From Hyphococcus sp. (GTDB lineage Bacteria > Pseudomonadota > Alphaproteobacteria > Caulobacterales > Parvularculaceae), in contig JANQON010000007.1 of the NCBI GenBank assembly GCA_028289605.1, positions 62,001-126,000 of the forward strand: a stretch of DNA of 64,000 nucleotides. The letters run 5' to 3'. Positions 16,611 to 25,816 of this stretch are shown piece after piece; the first letter of the stretch is position 1, and every line of letters begins with the position of its first letter. The translations under genes and the position numbers were made by a program. The notes under the pieces are model-generated. The model worked only from the letters and a program-made list of their open reading frames with translations. It searched no databases and was not told where the DNA came from.

Positions 16611-18509
16611 ATGTTCAGACGCAGCGAAGAAGCGCGCGAAGCGGCCGAAATTGAGAAAATCCGCCGCTACGAAGAAGAGGCGGAGCAAAATCCGAAAGCC
16701 TATACGCGCAAGGTGGTTTCCGCCGCCGTTGTCGGATACGCGGCGCCCGGCGCGTTTTTGCTGTTGTTGACGTCCATTTGCGCCGCCGGCGGCGTCTACG
16801 TCGCCAATGGCGGGTCTGGCGGCGCCGCCATTGTCAAACTCATAATCGCCGTGGGTTTGCTGGGAATCATGGTCGGCAGATCAATGATCGTGAGGTTCGA
16901 TCCACCGCAGGCGCGACGCCTTTCTCCTCAGGAAGCGCCGGCCCTATATGAAGAAATCGAGATCGTCCGCAAAAAACTGTCCGGACCGGTCATTCATGAG
17001 ATTTATCTCGACGACCGCCTGAACGCAGCAATAGAGCAGGCGCCCCGATTTGGCCTATTCGGCGGCCACATTAACCGTCTTATCATCGGCCTGCCGTTGA
17101 TGCAGGCGCTCTCGATCGAACAGTTTCGCACGGTAATCGGCCATGAATACGGTCACCTTGCAGGCTCACATGGCAAGACCGGCGCATGGATATATCGCAC
17201 CCGCGCCATGTGGCATCGGCTTTACGAAGAAATTGAAGCGACGCAAGGCTGGCTCTCCCTGCCGCTGAAAGCGTTTATTCACCGGTTCGCACCGTGGTTT
17301 GACCGCCTCTCCTTCCCCCTTGCAAGAGCAAACGAATATGAGGCTGACCAAGCCGGCGCGACCGTTTCCTCACCACAAACCGCCGCAGATGCGCTCATTC
17401 GCGTGACCCTTGCTGCGCGATATCTCGACGAGACGTTCTGGCCGAAAATCTGGCGGCGCGCCCAGGACCGCCGGACGCCGGACGTCGCTCCACTCCGTTT
17501 CATGGCGAAAGCGTTTTCCGGAATGGGCCGCTGGCCGCAAACAAGGTCCTGGGCGAGAGAAGAGCTTCGTGTAAAGACGGACTTCACGGACACGCATCCT
17601 GCTCTTTCTGATCGCATTAAGGCGTTGGGCGCAAAACCGCGACTGACAACAATCAGCAGCTCGGCGGCGGCGATCCTCGGCCCGCTCAATGAGACAATGG
17701 TGAAGAAATTCGATACCCACTGGAAAGAACTAGCCGGTCCGGACTGGAGCGCCGCATTTGCCGACGCGAAGCGCCGCCGCGAACGCCGTTCCTTGCTCGA
17801 TGACAAGGCGGCGAGAAACAAATCACTGAACCGGGAGGAGGCGTTCGAACGCGGCCATCTCGCCGAAATGACGCTGACAGTCGATGAAGCGCTCGTTCGC
17901 TACAAGGAAGCCGCGCAGTGGCACCCGGGCGACGGATCGACATGGCTCGCCATCAGCCGCTTGCTCGCCGACAAAAATGATGACCGCGCTTTGAAGTGCG
18001 CTGAGCGCGCCAGCGCAATCGACCCCAAACTGCTTCGCGATGCGGCGGCGATTGCGCATCGGCTCCATTCCAGGAAAGGTCAAGACAAAGCCGCCGACGA
18101 AGCCGCCGACCTTTGGCGAACCGAACAATCCCGTCATGATACCGCTTTGGAAGACGTTTACCACATCGATAAAAAGGCGGAGCTGACCGCGCACGATCTC
18201 ACCGACGCAGTGCTGGAGCCGATTGTCGAAACGCTCCGGTCCCTGGAAGACGTTCGCGAAGCCCACCTCGTGCGCAAATCCACAAACCTGTTCGACGATT
18301 TTGTCGGCTACCACCTCATCATTACGCCGAAATCCGAGAACAACTTCGACTACGAAGAGGCGGCGCGGCGTCTCCAGGCGTCGCCATTTGACGGCAACCT
18401 CTTCTTTTGGTTCGCCGTCCAGGCCAACCGATGGCTCCGCAAGAAAGCCGCCAGGATCGAAGGCGCCGAATTGCATCTGGCGCCCGCTCAAATGCAGCGT
18501 GCGGCCTAA
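16611..18509 (+). CDS. M48 family zinc metallopeptidase with TPR-like C-terminus
   Basis: A 632-residue protein. I chose the ATG at 16611; the open frame upstream to 16539 lacks a good start and has odd Cys/Trp content. Two TM segments occur at about residues 40-95. The catalytic site is H178-E179-Y-G-H182, with the third ligand in the E242-Y-E-A-D246 motif, both typical of M48 (HtpX/Ste24-like). From about residue 420 the sequence is helical, with TPR-like spacing. M48 enzymes degrade damaged membrane proteins. The gene opens a three-gene plus-strand block inserted between parC and recO. Confidence 0.85.
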   Translation: MFRRSEEAREAAEIEKIRRYEEEAEQNPKAYTRKVVSAAVVGYAAPGAFLLLLTSICAAGGVYVANGGSGGAAIVKLIIAVGLLGIMVGRSMIVRFDPPQARRLSPQEAPALYEEIEIVRKKLSGPVIHEIYLDDRLNAAIEQAPRFGLFGGHINRLIIGLPLMQALSIEQFRTVIGHEYGHLAGSHGKTGAWIYRTRAMWHRLYEEIEATQGWLSLPLKAFIHRFAPWFDRLSFPLARANEYEADQAGATVSSPQTAADALIRVTLAARYLDETFWPKIWRRAQDRRTPDVAPLRFMAKAFSGMGRWPQTRSWAREELRVKTDFTDTHPALSDRIKALGAKPRLTTISSSAAAILGPLNETMVKKFDTHWKELAGPDWSAAFADAKRRRERRSLLDDKAARNKSLNREEAFERGHLAEMTLTVDEALVRYKEAAQWHPGDGSTWLAISRLLADKNDDRALKCAERASAIDPKLLRDAAAIAHRLHSRKGQDKAADEAADLWRTEQSRHDTALEDVYHIDKKAELTAHDLTDAVLEPIVETLRSLEDVREAHLVRKSTNLFDDFVGYHLIITPKSENNFDYEEAARRLQASPFDGNLFFWFAVQANRWLRKKAARIEGAELHLAPAQMQRAA

Positions 18510-18559
18510 ATCAGCGCCGGAGTTGATCTTGCCTGCAGAGACGCTAGGTCTTTGCATCT

Positions 18560-19240
18560 ATGGTAGGAACGCTTGCTGAGATTGCGGAATTCATCGCTTT
18601 GGTGGCGTTGCTGGCGCCTGATGCGATGGTTTTTTCTCGAGACGCATTCGTGCGCGTGACCGGATCCGGCGAGGCGCAAAGCGCGGCGCTGATTATCGCC
18701 TTTCTCGCCGGCGTATCGGAGTTGCTCGGACAAAGCGTCATCTTGATCGTCAATCGCATCCCGCTTTACCGATTTCTGGCCAGTCTTGGATTCACAGGCC
18801 TAACCTATGCGGTAACTGTAGCGACCTGGGCGCTGGCCGCGCTGGCGATCGCCCCGCTGACGCCAATTGGCGCATTGAGCTTAACCGAGCTTGCCCCGGT
18901 AACAGGCGTTCTCGCGCTCGCATTCGCGCCGCGACTTCTGGGCGTATTCTCGCTGGCGCCCTATTTTGGCGCAGCGCTCGGAAACGTTCTTGAAGTCTGG
19001 GCCATGGCTCTCGCCATGTTCGGTCTTCATGTCGGCGTCGGCATGCCGCTCAATGCAGCGGTTGTCTGCGGCGGCGCGGGATTTCTGGTGTCCTACCTGT
19101 TCCGGACTTTTCTCGGTCATCTGCTGGCGAAACCGCTCGGAACATTGCGGCGCGCCGTCTCCGGCTCCGCTTTGGAAAAATCGCCTCAGCAGATCATTGA
19201 CGACCTGATGACGCGAATCGCTGACGAGAGGAAACGTTGA
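18560..19240 (+). CDS. Polytopic membrane protein, unknown function
   Basis: A 226-residue protein with about five to six hydrophobic helices (for example IAEFIALVALLAPDAMVF, SLGFTGLTYAVTVATWALAA, YFGAALGNVLEVWAMALAMF). Its charged C-terminal tail ends in LMTRIADERKR. There are no recognisable transporter or enzyme motifs; the spacing is loosely like Yip1-type membrane proteins, but that is weak. It starts 50 bases after the M48 peptidase, and its TGA is shared with the TTG start of the next gene (TTGA), so coupled expression with the serine-hydrolase-like protein is likely. It could be a membrane partner of that protein. Confidence 0.65.
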   Translation: MVGTLAEIAEFIALVALLAPDAMVFSRDAFVRVTGSGEAQSAALIIAFLAGVSELLGQSVILIVNRIPLYRFLASLGFTGLTYAVTVATWALAALAIAPLTPIGALSLTELAPVTGVLALAFAPRLLGVFSLAPYFGAALGNVLEVWAMALAMFGLHVGVGMPLNAAVVCGGAGFLVSYLFRTFLGHLLAKPLGTLRRAVSGSALEKSPQQIIDDLMTRIADERKR

Positions 19241-20211
19241 TCATTCCCGACATCATGGCGGCGTCGCTTGGACTGGCGGTTTTCGCGCTTCTGACAGCCG
19301 CAGCGTTGTCTCCGTTGGAGACGCTGAGTTGGTGGGCCGGCTGGACGGAGCAGGAAATCGACCATGATGAAGCGCCGCTGCGCCATTCCGACGAGAGACA
19401 ACGTCTTTACATCGTCTATCTTTCCGGCGTCGCTTCCATCTCGGGCAAGTACCTTATCCGGCGGGAGAAAAAATTCGTGCAGCGGCTGCGTGCGTCGCTG
19501 CCGGACGCGGTCCTTATTGAGAACGTATTCCCATATTCGCCGGCGGGCCTGCCGCTGCTTGCATCGCCGCGACTATTTGATCGGCTTTGGCGGCGCATTC
19601 AGAAATTGCAACTTCAGGGTCGGCAGGACTTGCTACGCGGCTTGATCAATATAAGGAACATATACCAAGTCCTTGTGTCTGCAGATCATCGGTATGGACC
19701 GATATTCAGTCAAGGCGCGGCGCAAGCAATTGAACGGGCGCTGCTGGCGTCCGGCTATTCGCGATCATGCGGCGCGCCTGTCGTCATTATAGGATACAGC
19801 GGCGGCGCTCAGGTTGCTGTTGGCGCGGCGCCCTTTTTAAAGGACAGACTTGGCGCCGTAATAGACGTCATTTCCGTCGGCGGCGTGGTTTCCTCGGATC
19901 CCGGCCTCGTCGCCGTTCGCCGTCTTCATCACATCTATGGGTCGCATGACAGAGTGGAAAAAATCGGCGCGGTCATGTTCGCGGAACGCTGGCGGGCCGT
20001 GGTCAATTCGCACTGGAATACGGCAAAGCGCGAGGGTCGAATTGTCCTTAAACGGATGGAAAATATCTTCCATGCGGGACCCCGAGGATATTTCGGGCTT
20101 CCAAAGATAAACGGGGTTTCGAATAACGACCGCACGCTGGAGGTGGTTATTGGGACAATTGGCGAAATCGCCTCTACACCCCCTGAACATGGTCGCGCAG
20201 CAACTCCATGA
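19237..20211 (+). CDS. Membrane-anchored alpha/beta-hydrolase-like protein
   Basis: A 324-residue protein. I chose TTG at 19237 because GAGAGGAAA lies just upstream and it overlaps the previous stop; ATG 19255 is an alternative without a ribosome site. One TM anchor covers about residues 5-28. The rest looks like an alpha/beta fold with a nucleophile elbow at G-Y-S188-G-G (VVIIGYSGGAQVAVGAAPF) and a later YGSHDRV strand that may supply the Asp. A YFGLPKING motif lies near the end. The substrate is unknown. It is probably membrane-linked to the preceding polytopic protein. It converges with recO and overlaps its end by 38 bases. Confidence 0.6.
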   Translation: MIIPDIMAASLGLAVFALLTAAALSPLETLSWWAGWTEQEIDHDEAPLRHSDERQRLYIVYLSGVASISGKYLIRREKKFVQRLRASLPDAVLIENVFPYSPAGLPLLASPRLFDRLWRRIQKLQLQGRQDLLRGLINIRNIYQVLVSADHRYGPIFSQGAAQAIERALLASGYSRSCGAPVVIIGYSGGAQVAVGAAPFLKDRLGAVIDVISVGGVVSSDPGLVAVRRLHHIYGSHDRVEKIGAVMFAERWRAVVNSHWNTAKREGRIVLKRMENIFHAGPRGYFGLPKINGVSNNDRTLEVVIGTIGEIASTPPEHGRAATP

Positions 20212-20905
20212 CGCGCACGCGCGCTTCAGGAAGAGCTTGGTCGCTGAGGTGCAGAATGCGGGTCTCGATAAAAAACCCCGTTGTCGCAAGCCCGTCGACG
20301 GCGTCCGACAATGCGACCTCCGCGTCGGCGTTCCTGAAGAATGCCGGAAGCGACAGCATTTTGTCTTTGTACGGTGCGCCTGCGTCAGCGGAAACGGCGC
20401 TGGCTGAGCGCGGCGAAACGTAAATCAGGTTTTCCCGCACGCCAGTCGCGGCGCAGCGATCAAGAGACAAACCGAATCCGAGCTCAGCCAAAAGGCCCAA
20501 TTCCCATCGAGCCATCAGCGCCGGCCACAGATCGAAGTCCTGAAGATTATCCAGGAGGATGGCCATGCCCTGATAGGCTCCGGCGTGGGCCTCCCGCTCC
20601 GGCAGAACCGCCATCGCAGTTGCGCAGGCGCCTGTCAGCGCGGCGAGCGAAAGCCGATTGTCCATAGCCTCGGCGGCGCGCGCGCGGATCATTTCAAGCG
20701 TAAAGTGTCCAAGGCTGCCGTCTCGTCCCTTCCAGTCCGCCTTCACTTCGTTGCCCGGTTGAAGAATAGGACGCAACCGCCGGCCCTGGCCGCCATGGAC
20801 GAGGCCGGCGCGTCGCCCGTGTGACTCGGTGAACACGTGAACGATGGCGTGCGTTTCTCCATGCGCGCGCGCGTCCAGAATGATGCCGTGGTCGGAAAAG
20901 GACAT
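20174..20905 (-). CDS. recO: DNA repair protein RecO
   Basis: A 243-residue protein with the RecO N-terminal OB fold (GIILDARAHGETHAIVHVFT, then HGRRAGLVHGGQGRR). The C-terminal helical region carries the usual spacing of Arg and Cys/Ala residues (LLAELGFGLSLDRCAATG). RecO loads RecA at gaps with RecF/RecR and anneals single strands. In many Alphaproteobacteria recO directly follows era; here two plus-strand genes for a lipoprotein and its partner lie between them. Its 3' end overlaps the convergent hydrolase gene by 38 bases. Confidence 0.92.
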   Translation of the reverse strand: MSFSDHGIILDARAHGETHAIVHVFTESHGRRAGLVHGGQGRRLRPILQPGNEVKADWKGRDGSLGHFTLEMIRARAAEAMDNRLSLAALTGACATAMAVLPEREAHAGAYQGMAILLDNLQDFDLWPALMARWELGLLAELGFGLSLDRCAATGVRENLIYVSPRSASAVSADAGAPYKDKMLSLPAFFRNADAEVALSDAVDGLATTGFFIETRILHLSDQALPEARVRVMELLRDHVQGV

Positions 20906-21046
20906 GTTACTGAAAATTTACTCTTCGGGTTCGCCATGCGGCAAATTTGATCAGTTCGCTCCCTTCAATTTGATCCAGTTGTTTGAACATTCGCAAGGCA
21001 TATGTGCTAGCGTTTTGGGCTTTGGGACTTGGTTTGAGGGGATGTT

Positions 21047-22714
21047 GTGAGCACCTTCGCACGAATTTTGTACATTCTTGGCGCGTTTGCGCTGATTGCC
21101 GGGTGCAGCGACAGCGGCGGCGGGAGCCCGCCGCCCCCGCCGGCGTCTCCCCCGCCGCCTCCGCCGCCGCCGCCGCCGCCGCCTCCGCCGCCGTCAGGGT
21201 CTGTGACGATTTCAGGCGCGGTCACCTATGATCTCGTGCCGCAAAACCCGGCGACCAATGGACTGAATTATGGGGCCATCACACAGGAGGCGGCGCGCGG
21301 CGTCGTCGTTGAAGCCGTGGACTCCACCGGAACCGTTATCGAGACGACGGTCGCCGATGCGACAGGGCAATATTCCGTGTCTGTATCAGCAAACACAAAT
21401 GTCCGAATACGCGCCCGAGCGCAGTTGCTCGAAACGACGGTTGCGGATTGGGATGTCACGGTCCGGGACAATACGAACAGCAACGCAGACTATGTTCTGG
21501 CGGGCGCGCTTTCCAGCTCCGGCGCGGCCGATTCCACGCGCAACTTGAACGCGCCTTCGGGATGGGGCGGATCAAGTTATACCGGCACGCGGGCCGCGGC
21601 TCCCTTCGCCATTCTCGACGCTATCTATGATGCGCTGTTGACGGTCAACAATGCAGAACCCGGGACGACGTTCCCGGACCTGCAAGTGTTTTGGAGCACG
21701 CAAAACCGCGCTACCAGCGGCGATATCGCAAACGGAGAAATTACATCCACGTCTTTTACCACTATCGGCGGGGTTCCAACGATTTTACTGGTTGGAAATG
21801 AAAATACGGACACCGACGAATACGACCGTCACATTATCATCCATGAATTTGGCCATTACGTTGAGAATCAGATTGGCAGAACCGACTCCATCGGCGGCCC
21901 GCATTCGCTTAGCGATCGCCTCGACCCGAGACTGGCCTTAAGCGAAGGATGGGCCAACGCATTTTCCGGAATCGTGGAAAACGACCCCGTCTACCGCGAC
22001 AGCGGCGGCGCCATGCAGGCGGCCGGTTTCTCATTCAATATGGAGAGCAACACCGCCGTCAACGAAGGTTGGTTCAACGAAGCATCGATACACTCGATTT
22101 TATGGGATATCTTCGACAATGTCGACGACGGCCCAGATACGTTGAATGAAGACTTCGACATCATTTTCGACGCCCTGTCCGCGCCCACATATATCGACGG
22201 CCCTGCGCCGGCGACGATTTTTTCCTTTCTGGATTCCCTGCGAACAAATACGTCGATTAACACCACGCAGCTTGATGCGCTGGTCGCTCCCCAGGACATT
22301 AACGGAACCGGGATTTACGGCGACGGCGAAACCAACGCTGGCGGCATTTCCAACGCTTTGCCTGTAGTGAAAACCGCGACGGTCGGCGGCCTTGCGCTTA
22401 ACATCTGTTCCATCGACGACGCCGGCACGTTCAACAAGCTTGGCAATCGAAACTTAATCCGGCTTACAATCCCGACTGCGGGCAGCTACACTTTCAACAT
22501 GGTGCGCACGTCTGGCTTGACAGGTCGCGACCCGGACTTCCGGATTTTCCGTCAGGGCAACCAGGTCGCCGCCGGACTCAGCTTGGACGTCGACACAGAA
22601 ACGTTGACGACAAATCTCAGCGCCGGCGATCACTGGATTGACGCCAATGATTTCCTGAATCTCGACGACGCCGGCCCGAGCGGCGATACCTGTTTTGACT
22701 TTACGGTGAACTAG
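21047..22714 (+). CDS. Poly-proline-tethered metallopeptidase lipoprotein
   Basis: A 555-residue protein starting with GTG. The lipoprotein signal ends at the lipobox LIAGC (Cys about 20). It is followed by a Gly/Ser/Pro stalk with 15 consecutive prolines encoded by CCN codons. Next comes a short carboxypeptidase-regulatory-like beta domain (SVTISGAVTYDLVP). The metallopeptidase core has H266-E-F-G-H270 and, 30 residues later, E300 in SEGWANA, the HExxH...E pattern of gluzincins. Its C-terminus resembles a prepeptidase-like beta domain. It is probably anchored in the outer membrane with the enzyme exposed. It forms a pair with the next gene, 18 bases away. Confidence 0.75.
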   Translation: MSTFARILYILGAFALIAGCSDSGGGSPPPPPASPPPPPPPPPPPPPPPSGSVTISGAVTYDLVPQNPATNGLNYGAITQEAARGVVVEAVDSTGTVIETTVADATGQYSVSVSANTNVRIRARAQLLETTVADWDVTVRDNTNSNADYVLAGALSSSGAADSTRNLNAPSGWGGSSYTGTRAAAPFAILDAIYDALLTVNNAEPGTTFPDLQVFWSTQNRATSGDIANGEITSTSFTTIGGVPTILLVGNENTDTDEYDRHIIIHEFGHYVENQIGRTDSIGGPHSLSDRLDPRLALSEGWANAFSGIVENDPVYRDSGGAMQAAGFSFNMESNTAVNEGWFNEASIHSILWDIFDNVDDGPDTLNEDFDIIFDALSAPTYIDGPAPATIFSFLDSLRTNTSINTTQLDALVAPQDINGTGIYGDGETNAGGISNALPVVKTATVGGLALNICSIDDAGTFNKLGNRNLIRLTIPTAGSYTFNMVRTSGLTGRDPDFRIFRQGNQVAAGLSLDVDTETLTTNLSAGDHWIDANDFLNLDDAGPSGDTCFDFTVN

Positions 22715-22732
22715 CACCCGAGCGAGAGACAA

Positions 22733-23290
22733 ATGACCAATTTCAATACTGCTCTTTTTGTAGCTCTAGCGACGGCGGCGGCGTCGTGCGCAGGTCAAGA
22801 AAACGACAGGCCCGACGCAACGAGCGCCGACACGTTAAACGCAAAGAACGAGGTTGTCCCACATCTAAAGTCTGGGGCAGCCGTTCGGTTCAATCATGAA
22901 ATGCGCGCCGCGGTCGACGCCGGCGAAGACGGCGTGGTCGAACTCATCATAGACGAGCGCTATGATGAGGGTCGCCTCGATATCGAAGCCGTTGCCACCG
23001 GCGGCGTTTCATTATCCGCATCTTCCGCGTCAACTTCGATGGCGCTTGCCGGTACATCGCGACACATCTGGGATATCTACTTCACCGCGGAAGACAACGG
23101 CGTCCATTACATCGACGTTCGGGCGACGGTGACAGTCGCCGGCGATGTCGTCGGCAGCAGGAGTTATTCGGTTCCGGTCAAGGTCGGCAACGCTGCGGCT
23201 CCTAGCGCAAAATCGAGCGCCAAAGTCGACCGTGACGCCGACGGCAATCCGATCATTATCATGGAAGCGGAAGAGACCGGAGACGAGTAA
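22733..23290 (+). CDS. Secreted protein of unknown function, partner of metallopeptidase lipoprotein
   Basis: A 185-residue protein with a signal peptide (MTNFNTALFVALATAAAS) followed by a Cys, so it may be a lipoprotein (lipobox AASC). The mature part is a beta-rich domain with DGVVELIIDERYD, a central Ser-rich stretch and VHYIDVRATVTVAGDVVGSR, suggesting an Ig-like fold. The C-terminus is acidic (MEAEETGDE). No family was recognised. It starts 18 bases after the HEFGH protein, so the two are probably one transcript; it may be its inhibitor, chaperone or surface partner. It converges with era 7 bases away. Confidence 0.65.
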   Translation: MTNFNTALFVALATAAASCAGQENDRPDATSADTLNAKNEVVPHLKSGAAVRFNHEMRAAVDAGEDGVVELIIDERYDEGRLDIEAVATGGVSLSASSASTSMALAGTSRHIWDIYFTAEDNGVHYIDVRATVTVAGDVVGSRSYSVPVKVGNAAAPSAKSSAKVDRDADGNPIIIMEAEETGDE

Positions 23291-23297
23291 GCCTCGC

Positions 23298-24251
23298 TCA
23301 GTCGGCGGTATCGAGCCCGATGCGCCGCAATCGAGCCGCTTCGTTCGCCCACCCTTCTCTGACCTTCACATGCAGGAAGAGATGCACCGGCGCGCCCAGA
23401 AGACTGGACAGTTCTTCTCGCGCCGCCTGCCCGATTGACTTCAGCGTGCCGCCGTTCTTTCCGAGGACAATACCCTTTTGGCCATCGCGCGAGACGTAAA
23501 TCGTCTGTTCAATGCGAACGCCGGTTTTCGTTTCCTTCCAGTCTTCGGTCTCCACCGTTGCATCATAGGGAAGCTCCTGGTGGAGCCGCAAAAAAAGCTT
23601 TTCGCGCGTCACCTCCGCCGCCATCAGACGGTCAGAAATGTCGGAGAGCTGATCTTCCGGATAGAGCCATGGTCCGGCCGGCGCCATCTTCACAAGATGG
23701 GACTTCAGGTCGGAAAGGCCGTCCCCCCTCTTCGCAGAAATCAGAAAGACATCCGTAAACACACCCGTTTGATCGAGTTCGTGAACCAGCTTCAAAAGAC
23801 GGTCCCGCGGGAGCGCGTCGATTTTATTGACGGCCAGGATTGCTTTTCGGCCCGCCTGTTTCAACCCGCTGATCACGCGCTCGGCGTCGGCGCGGGACTT
23901 TGCCGCCGCGCCCTTTTCCGTTTCGCCGGCGAGGTAAGCCGGCGCATCCAACACCAGCAATGCGGCGTCAGCACCCTCAAGGCCCTCCCAGGCGGCGGCG
24001 ACCATGGCGCGATCCAGCCGCCGTTCTTTGCCTTTGCCGGTTGGCGCATAGATCCCGGGCGTATCGATGAAAATGAGCTGCGCGTCCCCTTCGATGGCGA
24101 TGCCGCGAATGCGGGCGCGAGTGGTCTGCACCTTTGGCGTGATGATCGAGACTTTCGCGCCGACGAGCGCATTGACCAGCGTCGATTTTCCCGCATTCGG
24201 GGAGCCGATCACGACCGCCACCAGACACCGTTGACCGGCGGCTTCAGTCAT
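23298..24251 (-). CDS. era: GTPase Era
   Basis: A 317-residue GTPase with G1 IGSPNAGKSTLVNA, G3 DTPGIY and G4 NKID, plus a C-terminal KH domain (KLFLRLHQELPYDATVETED, then GQKGIVLGKNGGTLKSIG). Era binds the 3' end of 16S rRNA and acts in 30S assembly. Its ATG overlaps the rnc stop by 8 bases, the usual coupling with RNase III. The length is typical. On the other side it converges with the secreted partner protein gene. Confidence 0.96.
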   Translation of the reverse strand: MTEAAGQRCLVAVVIGSPNAGKSTLVNALVGAKVSIITPKVQTTRARIRGIAIEGDAQLIFIDTPGIYAPTGKGKERRLDRAMVAAAWEGLEGADAALLVLDAPAYLAGETEKGAAAKSRADAERVISGLKQAGRKAILAVNKIDALPRDRLLKLVHELDQTGVFTDVFLISAKRGDGLSDLKSHLVKMAPAGPWLYPEDQLSDISDRLMAAEVTREKLFLRLHQELPYDATVETEDWKETKTGVRIEQTIYVSRDGQKGIVLGKNGGTLKSIGQAAREELSSLLGAPVHLFLHVKVREGWANEAARLRRIGLDTAD

Positions 24252-24942
24252 GTTGGTCCCACACGCCTTCCCGGATCAAAAAAGCACGCGCGGCCGACAT
24301 TTGCGCCGCGCGTTTTGACCGACCGCCGCCGGATGCAGGCTCATAACCCTTGACCTCTACTTCGACGGAAAAGGCCGGCGCGTGAGCCGGGCCTTCCGCT
24401 TCGATCACTATGTAGTCCGGCGTGCCGAGTTTTTTGCGTTGCGACCATTCCTGCAGCGCCGTTTTTGCATCGCGATGGTATTTGGCAAGCTCCTCCAGGC
24501 GCGGCGTCCAGAAAAGCGCGAAGGCGCCGCGCGCCGCCTCCAAGCCGCCGTCGATGTAGAGCGCGCCCAACAGCGCTTCCATCACGTCGCCGAGGATCGC
24601 TTTCTTGTTCCTGCCGCCGGCGTCCTCCTCCCAGGACGACAGGAGAATATGCTCGCCCAATTGGAAAAAGGCGGCCGCTTTGGCGCAGGTTTCTTTTCGC
24701 ACGAGCGCGTTTAACCGCGGCGCCAGAAGACCTTCCTCGTAATCGGGATAGCGCCGCCACAATTCTTCAGCGGTCAACAGGCCGAGCACCCGATCTCCGA
24801 GAAATTCCAACCGTTCAAGATCGCGCACATCTTCGCGCCCGCCGGAAAGACTGGAATGCGTCAAGGCGCGAATCAACAATGATTTGTCGACAAACTGATA
24901 GCCAAGGCGCTTTTCCAGCGCACTTAAATCTGCTGCTGTCAT
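24244..24942 (-). CDS. rnc: Ribonuclease III
   Basis: A 232-residue protein. The start at 24942 overlaps the lepB stop as ATGA and gives the usual N-terminus (MTAADLSALEKRLGYQF). The RNase III signature ERLEFLGDRVLGL holds catalytic Glu46 and Asp50; the second half of the site is in GDVMEALLGALYID. A C-terminal dsRNA-binding domain follows (TALQEWSQRKKLGTPDY, later KRAAQMSAARAFL). It matures rRNA and cleaves double-stranded RNA. An extended in-frame N-terminus exists but lies inside lepB. Confidence 0.95.
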   Translation of the reverse strand: MTAADLSALEKRLGYQFVDKSLLIRALTHSSLSGGREDVRDLERLEFLGDRVLGLLTAEELWRRYPDYEEGLLAPRLNALVRKETCAKAAAFFQLGEHILLSSWEEDAGGRNKKAILGDVMEALLGALYIDGGLEAARGAFALFWTPRLEELAKYHRDAKTALQEWSQRKKLGTPDYIVIEAEGPAHAPAFSVEVEVKGYEPASGGGRSKRAAQMSAARAFLIREGVWDQHD

Positions 24943-25760
24943 TCGACCTTGTCGGCCAGACGTCCGTATCGAATCGCGAACGGCCATTTCCAGACTTCCC
25001 AGAACTGGGCTTTTTGTCCGTCCACCGAGAAAAACAAGCGTTCGGCTCGGCCGACGATATCGTCTTTGTGGATATAGCCCACAAGGCTGATCACGCGGCT
25101 ATCCTGAGACTCGTCGCGATTGTCGCCCATCATGAAATAGTATTCCTGCGGCACGCGGTAAGGACCGACATTATCGAAGGCGCCGTTGTCGCCAGCGCAC
25201 TCTTGAACGACATATGTTGCGCCGTTAGGCAGCGTTTCGCGATACGCCGGCGCCCCTCCGGACAAGCCGCGACAGTTGGCGGTGCCGACATTGCCGAGAA
25301 ACTCTCTCTGCACCGCTTCTCCGTTGATGTGCAAACGTCCGCCGATAACGCGGATTTCATCGCCAGGCATACCGATGACGCGCTTGATGTAGTCTTGGTT
25401 GCCGTCTTTTCGATTTTTGAAAACCACGATGTCGCCCCGCTCGGGGGCGCCGCCGAATAGACGCCCCTCCATCGGCAGCCGCGTCAACGGATATACGAGA
25501 GAAGCCCTCGAATAGCCGAATGTCGGTTTAGAGACGACCAGGAAGTCTCCGACAAGCAGATTGGGACGCATGGACCCCGAGGGGATGTTGAACGGCTGAA
25601 AAATCACGATCCTGAGTACGAGTGCGATGGCGACAGCGAAAAAAACCGTTTTCGCCAGATCCCACGCTTCCTCGGCCGGGGTCATTTTCGGACGCTCATC
25701 TTTCACCACAGCGCCCTCTACCCCTTTGTTCCCGAACAGATTTTTCAGGGAAAACGCCAT
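24939..25760 (-). CDS. lepB: Signal peptidase I
   Basis: A 273-residue inner membrane peptidase. I placed the start at the ATG at 25760, with AAAGG nine bases upstream; a GTG three codons earlier is the alternative. One TM segment covers about residues 38-55. The catalytic Ser63 is in NIPSGSMRP and the catalytic Lys is in DYIKRVIGMPGDEI, both standard for the S26 family; GDNRDES is box E. It removes signal peptides from exported proteins. It is joined to rnc by an ATGA overlap and follows acpS after 56 bases. Confidence 0.95.
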   Translation of the reverse strand: MAFSLKNLFGNKGVEGAVVKDERPKMTPAEEAWDLAKTVFFAVAIALVLRIVIFQPFNIPSGSMRPNLLVGDFLVVSKPTFGYSRASLVYPLTRLPMEGRLFGGAPERGDIVVFKNRKDGNQDYIKRVIGMPGDEIRVIGGRLHINGEAVQREFLGNVGTANCRGLSGGAPAYRETLPNGATYVVQECAGDNGAFDNVGPYRVPQEYYFMMGDNRDESQDSRVISLVGYIHKDDIVGRAERLFFSVDGQKAQFWEVWKWPFAIRYGRLADKVE

Positions 25761-25816
25761 ACTTCGCACCTTTCGCCGCCCCTATTGGCTTTCTCACCGG
25801 CCGCTTGGCCAGCCCC

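Noticed and set aside
21007-21225. Poly-glycine minus-strand frame
   Set aside because: It is only the complement of the proline-codon run of the lipoprotein gene.
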